Position numbers and translations under genes: made by a program
Notes under the pieces: model-generated
The model's input: only the letters and a program-made list of their open reading frames with translations
Databases searched by the model: none
Told to the model about the DNA's origin: nothing
Source of the DNA: an uncultured Bacteroidales bacterium
GTDB taxonomy: Bacteria > Bacteroidota > Bacteroidia > Bacteroidales > Bacteroidaceae
Direction: 5' to 3'
Length of the DNA stretch: 48,513 nt
NCBI GenBank assembly: GCA_937876995.1
Contig: CALEFD010000093.1
Location: forward strand, 1 to 48,513
Part shown: one piece after another, positions 17,138 through 26,685 of the stretch
How positions within the stretch are numbered: the stretch's first letter is position 1
Layout of the letters: every line of letters starts with the position of its first letter

Positions 17138-18580
17138 TCAATTATAATTCTTAACACTGCGGAACATTCTGTCCCAACGTATCTTACCAAACTGTCCAAA
17201 ATTCTTATCCTTATCTAATGAAAGCCAGATAAACACAGGACGTCCTACAATATGGTCTTCCGGAACAGGTCCCCAGAAACGTGAATCGGCACTATTCTGA
17301 CGGTTATCGCCCATCATCCAGTAGTAATCCATTTTAAATGTATAACTTTCTGCCTTTTCACCATTTATGTAGATAGCACCATTCTTTACTCTCAGGTCAT
17401 TGTTTTCATATACCTTTATGGCACGTTCGTACAATGGCAGGGTTTCTAATGTCAGCTGCACAGTTTCACCTTTTGCAGGAATCCATATAGGGCCGTAGTT
17501 ATCTACTGTCCAACCTGTATGCAGGTTCATTGGATATAGCCATTCATAATATGGATACTCATACTTTTCAACAGATTGTGCCACCGCCTTGTTTGACGCA
17601 AGCAGTTCTGCTGCCATAGGAGTAAGCGGGAATATATGTGTTCCTGGACGATTCATCTGTTCCGGTAAATCTTCCTGACTCAACCTGATTTCCTTACGCA
17701 ATTCTGCCGAAATAGGTTGCAGAAGTTCCACCACATAATTTGTCTGAACATTATCAGGTTGCTTGTTTGCCTTACCATCCAGATATACTATACCATCCTT
17801 TATTTCCAATGTCTGTCCGGGTAATCCTACACAACGTTTTACATAATTTTCTCTTCTATCTACCGGGTGTGATATAACTTTACCAAACTGTTCAGGATGA
17901 TCGTTTATATATTTTCTACCCACCTTGTAATAGAAATCATATACACGCTGCTGCTCTGCAAAACTCATTGAATCCAAATTTACAGGGTTACAAAGTTCTG
18001 AGCCTATCTGATAGACCATGCCATAAAAATCGGCAGCCTGATATTGTGGTGCTGTAAGGCAGGTATCTCCACTTGGATAATTGAATACCACAATATCGTT
18101 CAATTCTATCTTTCCAAAACCCGGAATGCGTTCGTATTCCCACTGTGGCCATGACAAATAGCTCTTTTTGCCGGTTACAGGCATCTTATTCTGTGTAAGC
18201 GGCATAGTTAATGGGGTGATAGGTTTTCTTACACCATACGCCACCTTACTTACATAGAGATGATCGCCCACCAACAGAGACTTTTCAAGCGATGAAGATG
18301 GAATTGCATAGTTCTGGAAGAAGAAGATATTAACAAAATAGACAGCCACAAGTGCAAAGACAATGGCATCAACCCAACTCATTATTGAATACAGAGTTTT
18401 GTTTTTCAACTGTTTCCACCAGTCCCACTTAATGATACGTGTAGTAAATGCATCTATTATAAACGGCACTACAATCAGTCCCAACCAGCTTTTTACCCAC
18501 ACTAAGAACAGCAGATAGAGCAGCAATGCTATAGACATCTTTACCCACTGTTTTGCCGGTATTTCTGAAATCTTCTTCAT
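17138..18580 (-). CDS. lepB: Signal peptidase I (long Bacteroidetes form)
   Basis: It cleaves signal peptides from exported proteins at the outer face of the inner membrane. It has 480 residues, longer than the ~320 of E. coli but normal for Bacteroidetes, which carry insertions in the catalytic domain. Two N-terminal membrane spans are visible (about 15-45 and 66-90). The catalytic serine is Ser97 in AIPSSSLEKSL and the general-base lysine is Lys248 in YVKRCVGLPGQTL. The box MMGDNRQNSADSRFWGPVPEDHIVG near 425 is the conserved S26 signature. It lies 13 bases after dapB on the same strand. Confidence 0.95.
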   Translation of the reverse strand: MKKISEIPAKQWVKMSIALLLYLLFLVWVKSWLGLIVVPFIIDAFTTRIIKWDWWKQLKNKTLYSIMSWVDAIVFALVAVYFVNIFFFQNYAIPSSSLEKSLLVGDHLYVSKVAYGVRKPITPLTMPLTQNKMPVTGKKSYLSWPQWEYERIPGFGKIELNDIVVFNYPSGDTCLTAPQYQAADFYGMVYQIGSELCNPVNLDSMSFAEQQRVYDFYYKVGRKYINDHPEQFGKVISHPVDRRENYVKRCVGLPGQTLEIKDGIVYLDGKANKQPDNVQTNYVVELLQPISAELRKEIRLSQEDLPEQMNRPGTHIFPLTPMAAELLASNKAVAQSVEKYEYPYYEWLYPMNLHTGWTVDNYGPIWIPAKGETVQLTLETLPLYERAIKVYENNDLRVKNGAIYINGEKAESYTFKMDYYWMMGDNRQNSADSRFWGPVPEDHIVGRPVFIWLSLDKDKNFGQFGKIRWDRMFRSVKNYN

Positions 18581-18593
18581 TTTGACTACTCCT

Positions 18594-19358
18594 TTATTTT
18601 GAAAGCGAATCCATTAAATCGTCCATAGTAAGGAAACCACTGTGCTGTGCTGTATATTCTGCTGCCATAACTGCTCCCAAAGCAAAACCACTTCGGTTCT
18701 TTGCATTATGAACAATGGTAATTGTATCGGCATCCGATTGGTAAGATATTTCGTGAATACCAGGAACTTCGCCCTCTCTGATTGAGTCAATACGCAGTTC
18801 GTCGGCATTACACTGCAATGAACCGGTTAATGATTTATCGGCAGCAAGCAGAGTTCCTTTGGTCCAGCTATTCTTACGATCCAGATTTTCAAGAATACCC
18901 TCTGCAAGAGTAATGGCTGTTCCACTTGGAGCATCCAATTTATGAATATGATGTGTTTCTGACATTGTAACATCATACATATCATATCCGTTCATAATGT
19001 TAGCCAAAAACTTATTCACTTTTGAGAACAGAGCCACACCTAAACTGAAATTACTTGACCAGAAAAGGGTGTTGCTGCCATCGCTGCAAAGTTCTTTCAT
19101 CTCTTCCGCGTGGTCTGCCATCCAGCCTGTGCTACCGCTAACCACCTTTACGCCGGCTGCAAATGCCTTCTTTATATTGTTGTATGCCTGAATTGGAGCA
19201 GTAAATTCTATTGCTACATCAGCACTCTTAAATTCATCTGAATCAAAATCTGCAAGATTGTCTATGTCTATTTTGCAAACTATATCATGACCACGCTGCA
19301 GAGCTATACGCTCTATTTCGTGTCCCATCTTGCCATAACCTATCAATGCTATCTTCAT
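18594..19358 (-). CDS. dapB: 4-hydroxy-tetrahydrodipicolinate reductase
   Basis: It reduces 4-hydroxy-tetrahydrodipicolinate with NAD(P)H in the diaminopimelate/lysine pathway, which feeds both lysine and peptidoglycan. Visible features are the N-terminal nucleotide-binding MKIALIGYGKMGHEIE, the EFTAPIQAYNN loop, SGSTGW, the catalytic SETHHIHKLDAPSGTA motif with its His-His and Lys, and C-terminal NRSGFALGAVMAA. The ATG at 19358 gives 254 residues; a TTG six bases upstream is less likely. It is 12 bases after an exported-protein gene and 13 bases before lepB. Confidence 0.97.
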   Translation of the reverse strand: MKIALIGYGKMGHEIERIALQRGHDIVCKIDIDNLADFDSDEFKSADVAIEFTAPIQAYNNIKKAFAAGVKVVSGSTGWMADHAEEMKELCSDGSNTLFWSSNFSLGVALFSKVNKFLANIMNGYDMYDVTMSETHHIHKLDAPSGTAITLAEGILENLDRKNSWTKGTLLAADKSLTGSLQCNADELRIDSIREGEVPGIHEISYQSDADTITIVHNAKNRSGFALGAVMAAEYTAQHSGFLTMDDLMDSLSK

Positions 19359-19370
19359 ACTCAAATTATT

Positions 19371-19823
19371 TTAAAATAGGTCCTTTAAAGTTGCCAATAT
19401 ACGGCTTAACAGATTCTTGAATTCGGTCTGTTTACGACTATTCTCCATTTCTGTCCATTTTGCCAATTGATTGGCATCTAAAATTTTACTATATCTGTTT
19501 GTATATTTCTCGCTGATACCGTCAAATACCTTTTTTATTGACAAAGTATCTATACCCGATTCCTGATTACCCATAACGGATGACATCAGTGACATCTGTA
19601 TATTACGGCACTGCTCTTCAAATTCCTGACCAAACAGCACCACCATTCTGTCTGACTGTTTGTCTGTCAGACCCAACAAAGGAGTTACCTCCGCAATTCG
19701 TTTTGCAGCTATTGAATCCGATTCCAACATAAAAAATGGTTTCACGTCGGTTCCAATAGGGAACTGAGCCCATGCAAACATTGTTGCACAGCAAGCTAAA
19801 ATCATCACAAATAACTTCTTCAT
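19371..19823 (-). CDS. Small exported protein of unknown function
   Basis: About 150 residues. ATG at 19823 gives MKKLFVMILACCATMFAWA, a clear cleavable signal peptide ending AWA|QF. The longer start at 19862 would place charged residues in front of it and lies within the pckA terminator. The mature part is helical (LLGLTDKQSDRMVVLFGQEFEEQCRNIQM, then ILDANQLAKWTEMENSRKQ), reminiscent of small periplasmic helical-hairpin proteins of the Spy/CpxP kind. That resemblance is weak. It heads the dapB-lepB-wbqC group. Confidence 0.72.
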   Translation of the reverse strand: MKKLFVMILACCATMFAWAQFPIGTDVKPFFMLESDSIAAKRIAEVTPLLGLTDKQSDRMVVLFGQEFEEQCRNIQMSLMSSVMGNQESGIDTLSIKKVFDGISEKYTNRYSKILDANQLAKWTEMENSRKQTEFKNLLSRILATLKDLF

Positions 19824-19845
19824 CTTATCCTTTTTTATTAAAGAA

Positions 19846-19879
19846 GAAACTCTATCCGGCATAATGCACCGGATAGAGT
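19846..19879 (-). terminator. Intrinsic terminator of pckA
   Basis: A perfect 11-bp stem ACTCTATCCGG (19849-19859) pairs with 19869-19879 across a 9-base loop. On the minus strand it is followed by a T-rich stretch. It lies 26 bases after the pckA stop. Confidence 0.82.
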
Positions 19880-19904
19880 ATCTATTGTTAAACTTGAAAA
19901 TCCA

Positions 19905-21509
19905 TTAGAGTTTTGGACCAGCTTCAACAAGAGCCTTACCGGCTTCGTTACCTTCGTATTTCTTGAAGTTCTTGATGAAACGACCAGCCAAATCCTTAGC
20001 CTTTTCTTCCCATTCGCAAGCGCACTTGTATGTGTCGCGTGGATCCAGAATACCTGTATCAACACCTTCCAATACTGTAGGAACTTCGAAATCGAAGTAA
20101 GGAATCTGCTTTGTAGGAGCTTTATCGATAGAACCATTCAGGATAGCATCGATAATACCACGTGTGTCGCGGATAGAGATACGCTTACCTGTACCATTCC
20201 AACCGGTGTTTACAAGATATGCCTTAGCACCGCTCTGTTCCATCTTCTTAACCAATTCTTCTGCATACTTTGTAGGATGCAATTCCAAGAAAGCCTGACC
20301 GAAGCAAGCTGAGAATGTAGGAGTTGGTTCAGTAATACCACGTTCTGTACCAGCAAGTTTAGCTGTGAAACCGCTCAGGAAGTAGTACTTTGTCTGTTCT
20401 GGAGTAAGGATGCTTACCGGAGGAAGAACACCGAATGCATCGGCTGACAAGAAGATAACCTGTTTTGCTGCAGGACCTTCTGACAAAGGACGTACAATCT
20501 TATTGATATGATAGATAGGATAGCTAACGCGAGTGTTTTCAGTAACGCTCTTATCAGCGAAATCGATAGTACCATCTTCTGCAACAGTTACGTTCTCAAG
20601 AAGAGCATCGCGACGGATTGCGTTGTAGATATCTGGTTCTGATTCCTTATCCAGGTTGATAACCTTAGCATAGCAACCACCTTCCAGGTTGAATACGCCT
20701 TCGTCATCCCATCCGTGTTCGTCGTCACCAATCAACAGACGTTTTGGATCTGTTGAAAGAGTAGTCTTACCTGTACCTGACAAACCAAAGAAGAGAGCTG
20801 TATTTTCACCGTTCATATCGGTGTTAGCTGAACAGTGCATAGAAGCGATACCCTGCAATGGGAGGAAGTAGTTCATCATTGAGAAGAGACCCTTCTTCAT
20901 TTCACCACCGTACCAAGTGTTAAGGATAACCTGCTCTTTGCTTGTGATGTTGAAAGCAACTGCAGTTTCTGAATTCAAACCAAGTTCCTGATAGTTGTCA
21001 ACCTTTGCTTTAGCTGCGCAATATACTACGAAATCTGGTTCTGCATCCATCTCAGCCTGATTCTGAGGACGGATAAACATATTTGTTACAAAGTGAGCCT
21101 GCCAAGCAACCTCCATAATGAAGCGAACCTTCATACGTGTATCTTTGTGTGTACCGCAATAACCGTCAACAACAAAGAGACGCTTGTTTGAGAGCTGTTT
21201 CAAAGCTTTTGCTTTCAAGTCTGCCCATACAGCTTCTGAAATAGGCTTATTATCGTTCTTATATTCTTCTGATGTCCACCAAATAGTATCCTTTGACTTT
21301 TCATCCATAACGATGTATTTGTCCTTAGGTGAACGACCGGTATAAACACCTGTCATTACGTTAACTGTTCCTAACTCGGTAACCTGACCCTTTTCAAAAC
21401 CTTCCAAACCCGGTTTTGTCTCTTCATTAAACAGTACTTCGTATGAAGGATTGTAAACCACTTCTGTAGTACCGTTAATGCCGTACTTGTTCAAATCGAA
21501 ATTTATCAT
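19905..21509 (-). CDS. pckA: Phosphoenolpyruvate carboxykinase (ATP)
   Basis: It interconverts oxaloacetate and phosphoenolpyruvate with ATP/ADP. In Bacteroidales it usually runs toward CO2 fixation to oxaloacetate for succinate formation. ATG at 21509 gives 534 residues, the normal family length; the longer reading from 21560 would overlap the leader hairpin. Motifs are TGRSPKDKYIV, the GEMKKGLFSMMNYFLP substrate segment, the kinase loop GLSGTGKTTLSTD, the metal site LIGDDEHGWDDEGVFNLEGGCYAK and the C-terminal TGWNGTGKRISIRDTR. It has its own promoter (21583-21612) and terminator (19846-19879). Confidence 0.98.
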   Translation of the reverse strand: MINFDLNKYGINGTTEVVYNPSYEVLFNEETKPGLEGFEKGQVTELGTVNVMTGVYTGRSPKDKYIVMDEKSKDTIWWTSEEYKNDNKPISEAVWADLKAKALKQLSNKRLFVVDGYCGTHKDTRMKVRFIMEVAWQAHFVTNMFIRPQNQAEMDAEPDFVVYCAAKAKVDNYQELGLNSETAVAFNITSKEQVILNTWYGGEMKKGLFSMMNYFLPLQGIASMHCSANTDMNGENTALFFGLSGTGKTTLSTDPKRLLIGDDEHGWDDEGVFNLEGGCYAKVINLDKESEPDIYNAIRRDALLENVTVAEDGTIDFADKSVTENTRVSYPIYHINKIVRPLSEGPAAKQVIFLSADAFGVLPPVSILTPEQTKYYFLSGFTAKLAGTERGITEPTPTFSACFGQAFLELHPTKYAEELVKKMEQSGAKAYLVNTGWNGTGKRISIRDTRGIIDAILNGSIDKAPTKQIPYFDFEVPTVLEGVDTGILDPRDTYKCACEWEEKAKDLAGRFIKNFKKYEGNEAGKALVEAGPKL

Positions 21510-21546
21510 CTTGTATAAAGTTAAAAGTTTTAAATTCACTTTTTTA

Positions 21547-21570
21547 GAGGGTGCTTTCAAAAAGACCCTC
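21547..21570 (-). promoter_or_regulatory. Hairpin in the pckA 5' leader
   Basis: GAGGGT (21547-21552) pairs with ACCCTC (21565-21570) just after the predicted transcript start and about 40 bases before the pckA ATG. It lacks a T-run on the minus strand, so it would be an mRNA 5' structure rather than a terminator. Whether it has a role is unknown. Confidence 0.4.
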
Positions 21571-21582
21571 GTTTACCGGCTA

Positions 21583-21612
21583 CAAAGATACAATTTTTTC
21601 TCTATCTACAAA
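21583..21612 (-). promoter_or_regulatory. pckA promoter
   Basis: On the minus strand TTTG (21609-21612), 18 bases and TATCTTTG (21583-21590) match the Bacteroidetes TTTG/TAnnTTTG promoter. They give a leader of about 65 bases. Confidence 0.75.
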
Positions 21613-21727
21613 CACAATTATCAATAAATTGACCTAAAATAAACATCTTTTACAAATTGATTGTACAGTTATGAAAATATTTGTATTTTCGCACTGCCAC
21701 TTAAAACAAGTATTAAAAACATATTTT

Positions 21728-22969
21728 ATGAATAAAAAAATCCAGAGTGAGGATACCACATCCTTAACATTAAAAGAGATTAGAGACCTGTTACAGGAAG
21801 TAGAAGAGAAGAGAACAGACCCTGCAATCAGCAACGAAGAACGAATTCTGCTTGAAGAGAGTGCACTATCACTCAAAGCAGCCGAACGCAGTGCTATACT
21901 CGACATAGAACAGCAGATAATAGACAACTTTGAAAATAGCAGCAATGAAACCCTTTTGCAATCCAAAAACATAAGAGAACTTGTTACGAAATTGAACAGA
22001 TTACCTAAAGTTTTAAACACAACAGAGAGTGTAATAAAAGAGTGCGTAAGGATTCTTACTCTTATAGCCAACTTAACAATGACATTAATATTGGTACTCT
22101 TTGTTTCAGGCTGTGCCACAATGAACAAAGCCCAACTGGATCGGATAAACACGTTGGCATTCAGTTGCGACAGCATTTCGGCCACACCAACAGCAATATT
22201 CAACAACCTTTCAGAAATAAGACACGAACGTAGTCTGATGTACGTAGCCTCTCTTACAGACACAGACAATAGAATTAAAGAACTGAATGCAATAGCAGCT
22301 TTTGAACAAAAAGAGGAAAAGAGCGCAGCCAAAGCCGTATTATATAGTAAGGTGTTGGACAGCTATGTTAAGGCATTACAATCACTAAGCAGCCCAACAC
22401 GCTGGAGACAGAGCGGAGTAGAACTCCGTTCATTGGGAAGAAATACCGATTCACTTATCACAGCATACAACACACTTGGTTGGGGTGAACCAATTGAATT
22501 TGACCACTCCATACAGGTGGCAAAAACCGGTGGATATATAACGGAAAACATCTACAAAAGAAGGCAATACAAACTGGTGAAAGAGATGATAGAGAGTTGC
22601 GACACCATTGTATCATCGTGTTGCAACGCACTCATCGCCATTTTAAAAGATGATAACATCAGGATACTTATTGAAAATGAAGAGAGTGGACTTGAAACAG
22701 ATTACAAATCATATCTAAACGCTATGAATCTGGCAGGCAAAATACCAGATCAACTATATGACCGTAAATATCTGACTCTTAAAGCAAAGATTAATGAAAC
22801 AAAGCACATTAAAACCAAATGTATAAACAACCTGCATACATTCCGCAAGGCACACCACAGGGTCTTACAGGAGATGCAAAAAAAGGCCACATATTCCGAA
22901 TTCTACAACGACATATCGGAACTATCAACACAGTTCAGAGCTATTGACAAGATAATTAACCCCAATTAA
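21728..22969 (+). CDS. Hypothetical protein: cytosolic helical domain joined to a lipoprotein-like domain
   Basis: I do not recognise this family. From ATG 21728 it is 413 residues. Residues 1-105 are charged and helical (TLKEIRDLLQEVEEKRTDPAIS). Residues 109-128 are strongly hydrophobic and end in LFVSGC, a lipobox with Cys129. The rest (130-413) is a helical domain starting ATMNKAQLDRI. Hydrophobic stretch plus lipobox in the middle of a protein is unusual. An in-frame ATG at 22079 (MTLILVLFVSGC) would produce a shorter, lipoprotein-like form. Possibilities are a signal-anchored inner-membrane protein, two alternative products, or a fusion of a cytosolic and a lipoprotein gene. It is divergent from pckA. 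Confidence 0.75.
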   Translation: MNKKIQSEDTTSLTLKEIRDLLQEVEEKRTDPAISNEERILLEESALSLKAAERSAILDIEQQIIDNFENSSNETLLQSKNIRELVTKLNRLPKVLNTTESVIKECVRILTLIANLTMTLILVLFVSGCATMNKAQLDRINTLAFSCDSISATPTAIFNNLSEIRHERSLMYVASLTDTDNRIKELNAIAAFEQKEEKSAAKAVLYSKVLDSYVKALQSLSSPTRWRQSGVELRSLGRNTDSLITAYNTLGWGEPIEFDHSIQVAKTGGYITENIYKRRQYKLVKEMIESCDTIVSSCCNALIAILKDDNIRILIENEESGLETDYKSYLNAMNLAGKIPDQLYDRKYLTLKAKINETKHIKTKCINNLHTFRKAHHRVLQEMQKKATYSEFYNDISELSTQFRAIDKIINPN

Positions 22970-23031
22970 CATTAAAAAGTAAACAACAAGAGTTAAAGTG
23001 TGTATTAAACTGGTAATTATTTTCTGGTTTT

Positions 23032-23063
23032 TTTGGGAAAATGGATAAAAAAAAATTACTTTG
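23032..23063 (+). promoter_or_regulatory. Promoter of acpP-fabF
   Basis: TTTG (23032-23035), 20 bases and TTACTTTG (23056-23063) give a Bacteroidetes-type promoter with one mismatch in the -7 box, about 38 bases before the acpP start. Confidence 0.6.
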
Positions 23064-23101
23064 CACCGATTTAACAATTTATTAATTTAAATAATACAAT
23101 T

Positions 23102-23347
23102 ATGGCAGATTCACAAATTGCAGAGAGAATTCAGGCAATCATCGTTGACAAACTTGGTGTTGAGGCATCAGAAGTTACTCCGGAAGCAAGCTTCGCAGGT
23201 GATTTAGGTGCAGATTCTCTCGATACAGTTGAACTGATTATGGAATTCGAAAAGGAATTCGGTATCTCTATTCCAGATGACAAAGCAGAAACTATCTCTA
23301 CCGTAGGTGAAGCTATCGCTTTGATTGAGGAAGCTGTTCAGCAGTAA
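23102..23347 (+). CDS. acpP: Acyl carrier protein
   Basis: It carries growing acyl chains on a phosphopantetheine arm during fatty acid synthesis. The 81-residue acidic four-helix protein has the modification site Ser39 in GADSLDTVELIMEFE and the usual FGISIPDDKAETISTVGEAI end. It is followed after 23 bases by fabF, the standard partner arrangement. Confidence 0.98.
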   Translation: MADSQIAERIQAIIVDKLGVEASEVTPEASFAGDLGADSLDTVELIMEFEKEFGISIPDDKAETISTVGEAIALIEEAVQQ

Positions 23348-23370
23348 TCAACCGGTTCACTTAAACTGTA

Positions 23371-24645
23371 ATGACACTGAAAAGGGTTGTTATAACAGGA
23401 TTGGGTGCCGTTACTCCAATAGGAAACACTATCCCGGAATTCTGGGATAGTGTAATTAACGGCAAAAGTGGGGCAGCTCCCATTACCAATTTTGATACCG
23501 AAACTATTCTAACAAAAACAAAATTTGCGTGTGAGGTCAAGAACTTTGACCTTTCTCTGTATATGGACAGAAAAGAGGCTCGCAAAGTGGACAAATACGC
23601 ACACTTTGCCATAGGAGCTGCTGTACAGGCCATAGAAGACGCATCTATTGATAGGGAAAAAGAGAACCTTGATAGAATTGGAGTAGTATTAGGTGTAGGT
23701 TTAGGTGGTGTAGAATCGTTCGAAGAAGGAATTGACACCATACACGAACAGAAAAAGAATGGTCAGGAATTAAAGGTAACACCTTTCTTTATTCCACGCA
23801 TTATTGGCGACATGGCAGCCGGTTATATATCAATAATGTATGGATTTTCCGGACCGAATTACATAACATCATCTGCTTGTGCATCGGGTACAAACGCAGT
23901 AATTGATGCAATAAATTTAATACGTCTTGGTAAGGCCGATATCATTATTACCGGTGGCACTGAAGCTGCTGTTACAGACAGTGGCATTTGTGGCTTCAAC
24001 GTAATGCATGCTCTATCCACAAGAAATGATTCTCCTGAAACCGCATCAAGACCATTAAGTGCAAGTAGAGATGGATTTGTACTTGGAGAAGGTGCAGGAG
24101 TATTAGTATTGGAAGAGTATGAACACGCAGTTGCACGAGGCGCAAAAATATACGCAGAAGTAGCAGGTTGGGGTTTATCAGCAGATGCATACCACATGAC
24201 CGCACCCGAACCGGACGGTAAGGGAGCTGCAAAAGTTATGCAAAATGCGCTGGAAGATGCAGGCTTAAAACCTGAAGATATAGACTATATCAATATGCAT
24301 GGTACATCAACACCTCTTGGAGACATTGTAGAATGCAAAGCCATTAAGAGCGTATTTGGAGACCATTCATACAAAATGAACATCAGTGCCACAAAATCAA
24401 TGACCGGCCATCTGCTGGGAGCAGCCGGAGCCATTGAGGCTATAATCTGTGTTCTCTCTATTGTAAACAATATAGTTCCTCCTACTATCAACCATCAGGA
24501 TGACGATATGGACGAAAATATTGACTACAATATGAACTTTACATTTAACAAAGCTCAAGAAAGAGTAGTTAACACTGCTCTCTCCAACACCTTTGGATTT
24601 GGAGGTCATAACGCCTGCATAATTTTAAAAAAGTACTCTGAATAA
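23371..24645 (+). CDS. fabF: Beta-ketoacyl-ACP synthase II
   Basis: It elongates acyl-ACP with malonyl-ACP in fatty acid synthesis. It has 424 residues with the Cys-His-His triad: Cys170 in SSACASGTNAV, His310 in NMHGTSTPLGD and His347 in SMTGHLLGAAG. The C-terminal NTFGFGGHNACIILKKY is typical. It lies directly after acpP; the next gene starts one base after its stop. Confidence 0.98.
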   Translation: MTLKRVVITGLGAVTPIGNTIPEFWDSVINGKSGAAPITNFDTETILTKTKFACEVKNFDLSLYMDRKEARKVDKYAHFAIGAAVQAIEDASIDREKENLDRIGVVLGVGLGGVESFEEGIDTIHEQKKNGQELKVTPFFIPRIIGDMAAGYISIMYGFSGPNYITSSACASGTNAVIDAINLIRLGKADIIITGGTEAAVTDSGICGFNVMHALSTRNDSPETASRPLSASRDGFVLGEGAGVLVLEEYEHAVARGAKIYAEVAGWGLSADAYHMTAPEPDGKGAAKVMQNALEDAGLKPEDIDYINMHGTSTPLGDIVECKAIKSVFGDHSYKMNISATKSMTGHLLGAAGAIEAIICVLSIVNNIVPPTINHQDDDMDENIDYNMNFTFNKAQERVVNTALSNTFGFGGHNACIILKKYSE

Positions 24646-24646
24646 T

Positions 24647-26677
24647 TTGAAAAAAAGAGCAGACATAAAGAGCATACTTACCAATACGGCACTATTTTTT
24701 ATAATTAGTGTCGTATTGTTGGGTTGTGCTGCTGTAGGTACTCCGGATGGAGGACCATACGATGATACACCTCCAAAAGTAGTTGGAAGCAGTCCAAAAC
24801 TTGAAGAGACCAATGTAAAAAACAAAACGGTACGAATAGATTTTGACGAATATATCAAACTGGAAAACGCAAGTGAGAAGGTAATCATATCGCCTCCTCA
24901 AAAAGAACAACCTGAAATTCAGGTAAACGGCAAGGATATACAGATTAAGTTGATAGATTCCCTACAACCTAACACAACATACACCATAGACTTTTCTGAC
25001 GGAATTGTAGATAACAACGAAGGCAATCCATTGGGAGATTTCTGTTTTAGTTTCTCTACAGGCAGTCAGTTAGATACAATGGAAGTTTCCGGATATGTAC
25101 TCAATGCAGCCGATTTGGAACCTATAAAGGGAATACAGGTTGGATTATATTCCAATATGGCAGATTCTGCTTTCACCACCCAACAGTTCCAACGTGTATC
25201 ACGAACTGACGGTAGTGGCCACTTTGTTATAAGAGGAATAAAACCGGGCAAATATCGTATATATGCCTTAAACGATATGGACCAAAGCTTCAGCTATTCA
25301 CAACGCAGTGAAACAATGGCATGGAGTGATTCCATAATAGTACCATCCTCTACAGAAGCTTTTAGAGAGGATACTATCTGGAATGAAGACAAGATTACCA
25401 TAGATACTATTTTGACTGTAGAATACACCAGGTTCCTGCCTGACGATATCATTCTGCGTGCATTCACAGCCACCCCAGACATACAGTATCTGGCAAAAAG
25501 TGATAGAAACACCCACGAAAAGATAGAATTGCAGTTTGCCATTCCGGTAGATTCAATGCCTGTTATCAAGGGACTGAATTTTAACGAACAGGATGCCTAC
25601 ATAGTAGAGCATACTGCCAGATACGACACTATTACACTCTGGATGAAAGATACCACCATTTACTACAACGATACCCTTAGGTTCTCTTTGCAGTATTTGG
25701 CAACCGATACAAACGGTCTTCTAACCGACCATATAGACACTCTTTCGTTAACCCCTAAACGCAGCAGGGCTCGTATAGTACAAGACGAACAAAAACGTGC
25801 TAAAGACGAAGCCGAAAAATTTGAAAAAGACCTTAAGAGACTGGAACGTAATGGCGATTCAATAGGCATTGCCAGACTGATGTTGCCAAAAACCAAATTT
25901 CTACCAATAGAGCATACCAGTTCCACTATGGCACTGAATGACGTCTATACATTATCATTCAAAGAACCTATTACATTCTTGTCCGATACCGCAGTCAAGG
26001 TTCTCAAAATGGAGGATAGCATCTGGGTTAAAGTGCCTTTTGAAATAGAGCAGGATCCTCTTCTTATACGCGAATACAGGATTTATGCCGAATGGCGACC
26101 GGAAGAGACATATAAAATTCTAATAGATTCAGCATCTATAGTAGGACTGTACGGTCTGCACAATGACGCTTTAGAACATGAAATCAGATTTGCACCGTTA
26201 AACACATACAGTACTTTTACAGTAAATGTAGCCAATCCAAAAAGTTCATACCTGATAGAACTACTTGATAACAAAGGTGATATAACCAGATGTGGCAGAA
26301 TTGAAGAGGGCAAAGTAGATTTCTTCTTCCTGATACCAGGCAAATATTATGTACGTCTGATAGACGATGTCAATATGAATGGCAAATGGGACACCGGTGA
26401 ATATGCAGAAAAGAGACAACCGGAAAAAGTCTATTATATAAATAAGGTTTTTGATTTAAAACAGGATTGGTATCACGAAACAGAAATGTGGGATGTTTTG
26501 GCAACACCTCTGAACAAACAGAAGCCTGAAGCTATAACCAAACAGAAAGCCGACAAGAAAAAGACTATCACAAACAAAAACAAGGAGCGTGAAGAGAAGA
26601 TGGCTAAACAGATGGCCGAACAGGAGAAGATGAAACAGGAAAGAAAAGAGAAGAGAGAGAACAGAAAGAAAAAATAG
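24647..26677 (+). CDS. Lipoprotein with N-terminal Ig-like domain (SbsA Ig-like), large exported protein
   Basis: A 676-residue predicted lipoprotein. The start is TTG at 24647, one base after the fabF stop; no ATG precedes the signal sequence, so the rare start is needed to include it. The signal is KKRADIKSILTNTALFFIISVVLLGC with the lipobox at Cys27, then the GTPDGGPYDDTPPKVV motif of Bacteroidetes Ig-like (Big_5/SbsA) lipoproteins. An Ig-like domain spans about 40-145, followed by a carboxypeptidase-regulatory-like domain (SGYVLNAADLEPIKGIQVGLYS, GHFVIRGIKPGKYRIYALND). Residues from about 618 form a Lys/Glu-rich coiled tail. Probably outer-membrane anchored; the function is unknown. It is translationally linked to fabF. 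Confidence 0.85.
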   Translation: MKKRADIKSILTNTALFFIISVVLLGCAAVGTPDGGPYDDTPPKVVGSSPKLEETNVKNKTVRIDFDEYIKLENASEKVIISPPQKEQPEIQVNGKDIQIKLIDSLQPNTTYTIDFSDGIVDNNEGNPLGDFCFSFSTGSQLDTMEVSGYVLNAADLEPIKGIQVGLYSNMADSAFTTQQFQRVSRTDGSGHFVIRGIKPGKYRIYALNDMDQSFSYSQRSETMAWSDSIIVPSSTEAFREDTIWNEDKITIDTILTVEYTRFLPDDIILRAFTATPDIQYLAKSDRNTHEKIELQFAIPVDSMPVIKGLNFNEQDAYIVEHTARYDTITLWMKDTTIYYNDTLRFSLQYLATDTNGLLTDHIDTLSLTPKRSRARIVQDEQKRAKDEAEKFEKDLKRLERNGDSIGIARLMLPKTKFLPIEHTSSTMALNDVYTLSFKEPITFLSDTAVKVLKMEDSIWVKVPFEIEQDPLLIREYRIYAEWRPEETYKILIDSASIVGLYGLHNDALEHEIRFAPLNTYSTFTVNVANPKSSYLIELLDNKGDITRCGRIEEGKVDFFFLIPGKYYVRLIDDVNMNGKWDTGEYAEKRQPEKVYYINKVFDLKQDWYHETEMWDVLATPLNKQKPEAITKQKADKKKTITNKNKEREEKMAKQMAEQEKMKQERKEKRENRKKK

Positions 26678-26685
26678 TGCTTAAT

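Noticed and set aside
21634..22332. 232-codon minus-strand frame opposite the lipobox protein
   Set aside because: Low-complexity Ser/Leu antisense translation; the plus frame has coherent helical domains and a lipobox.
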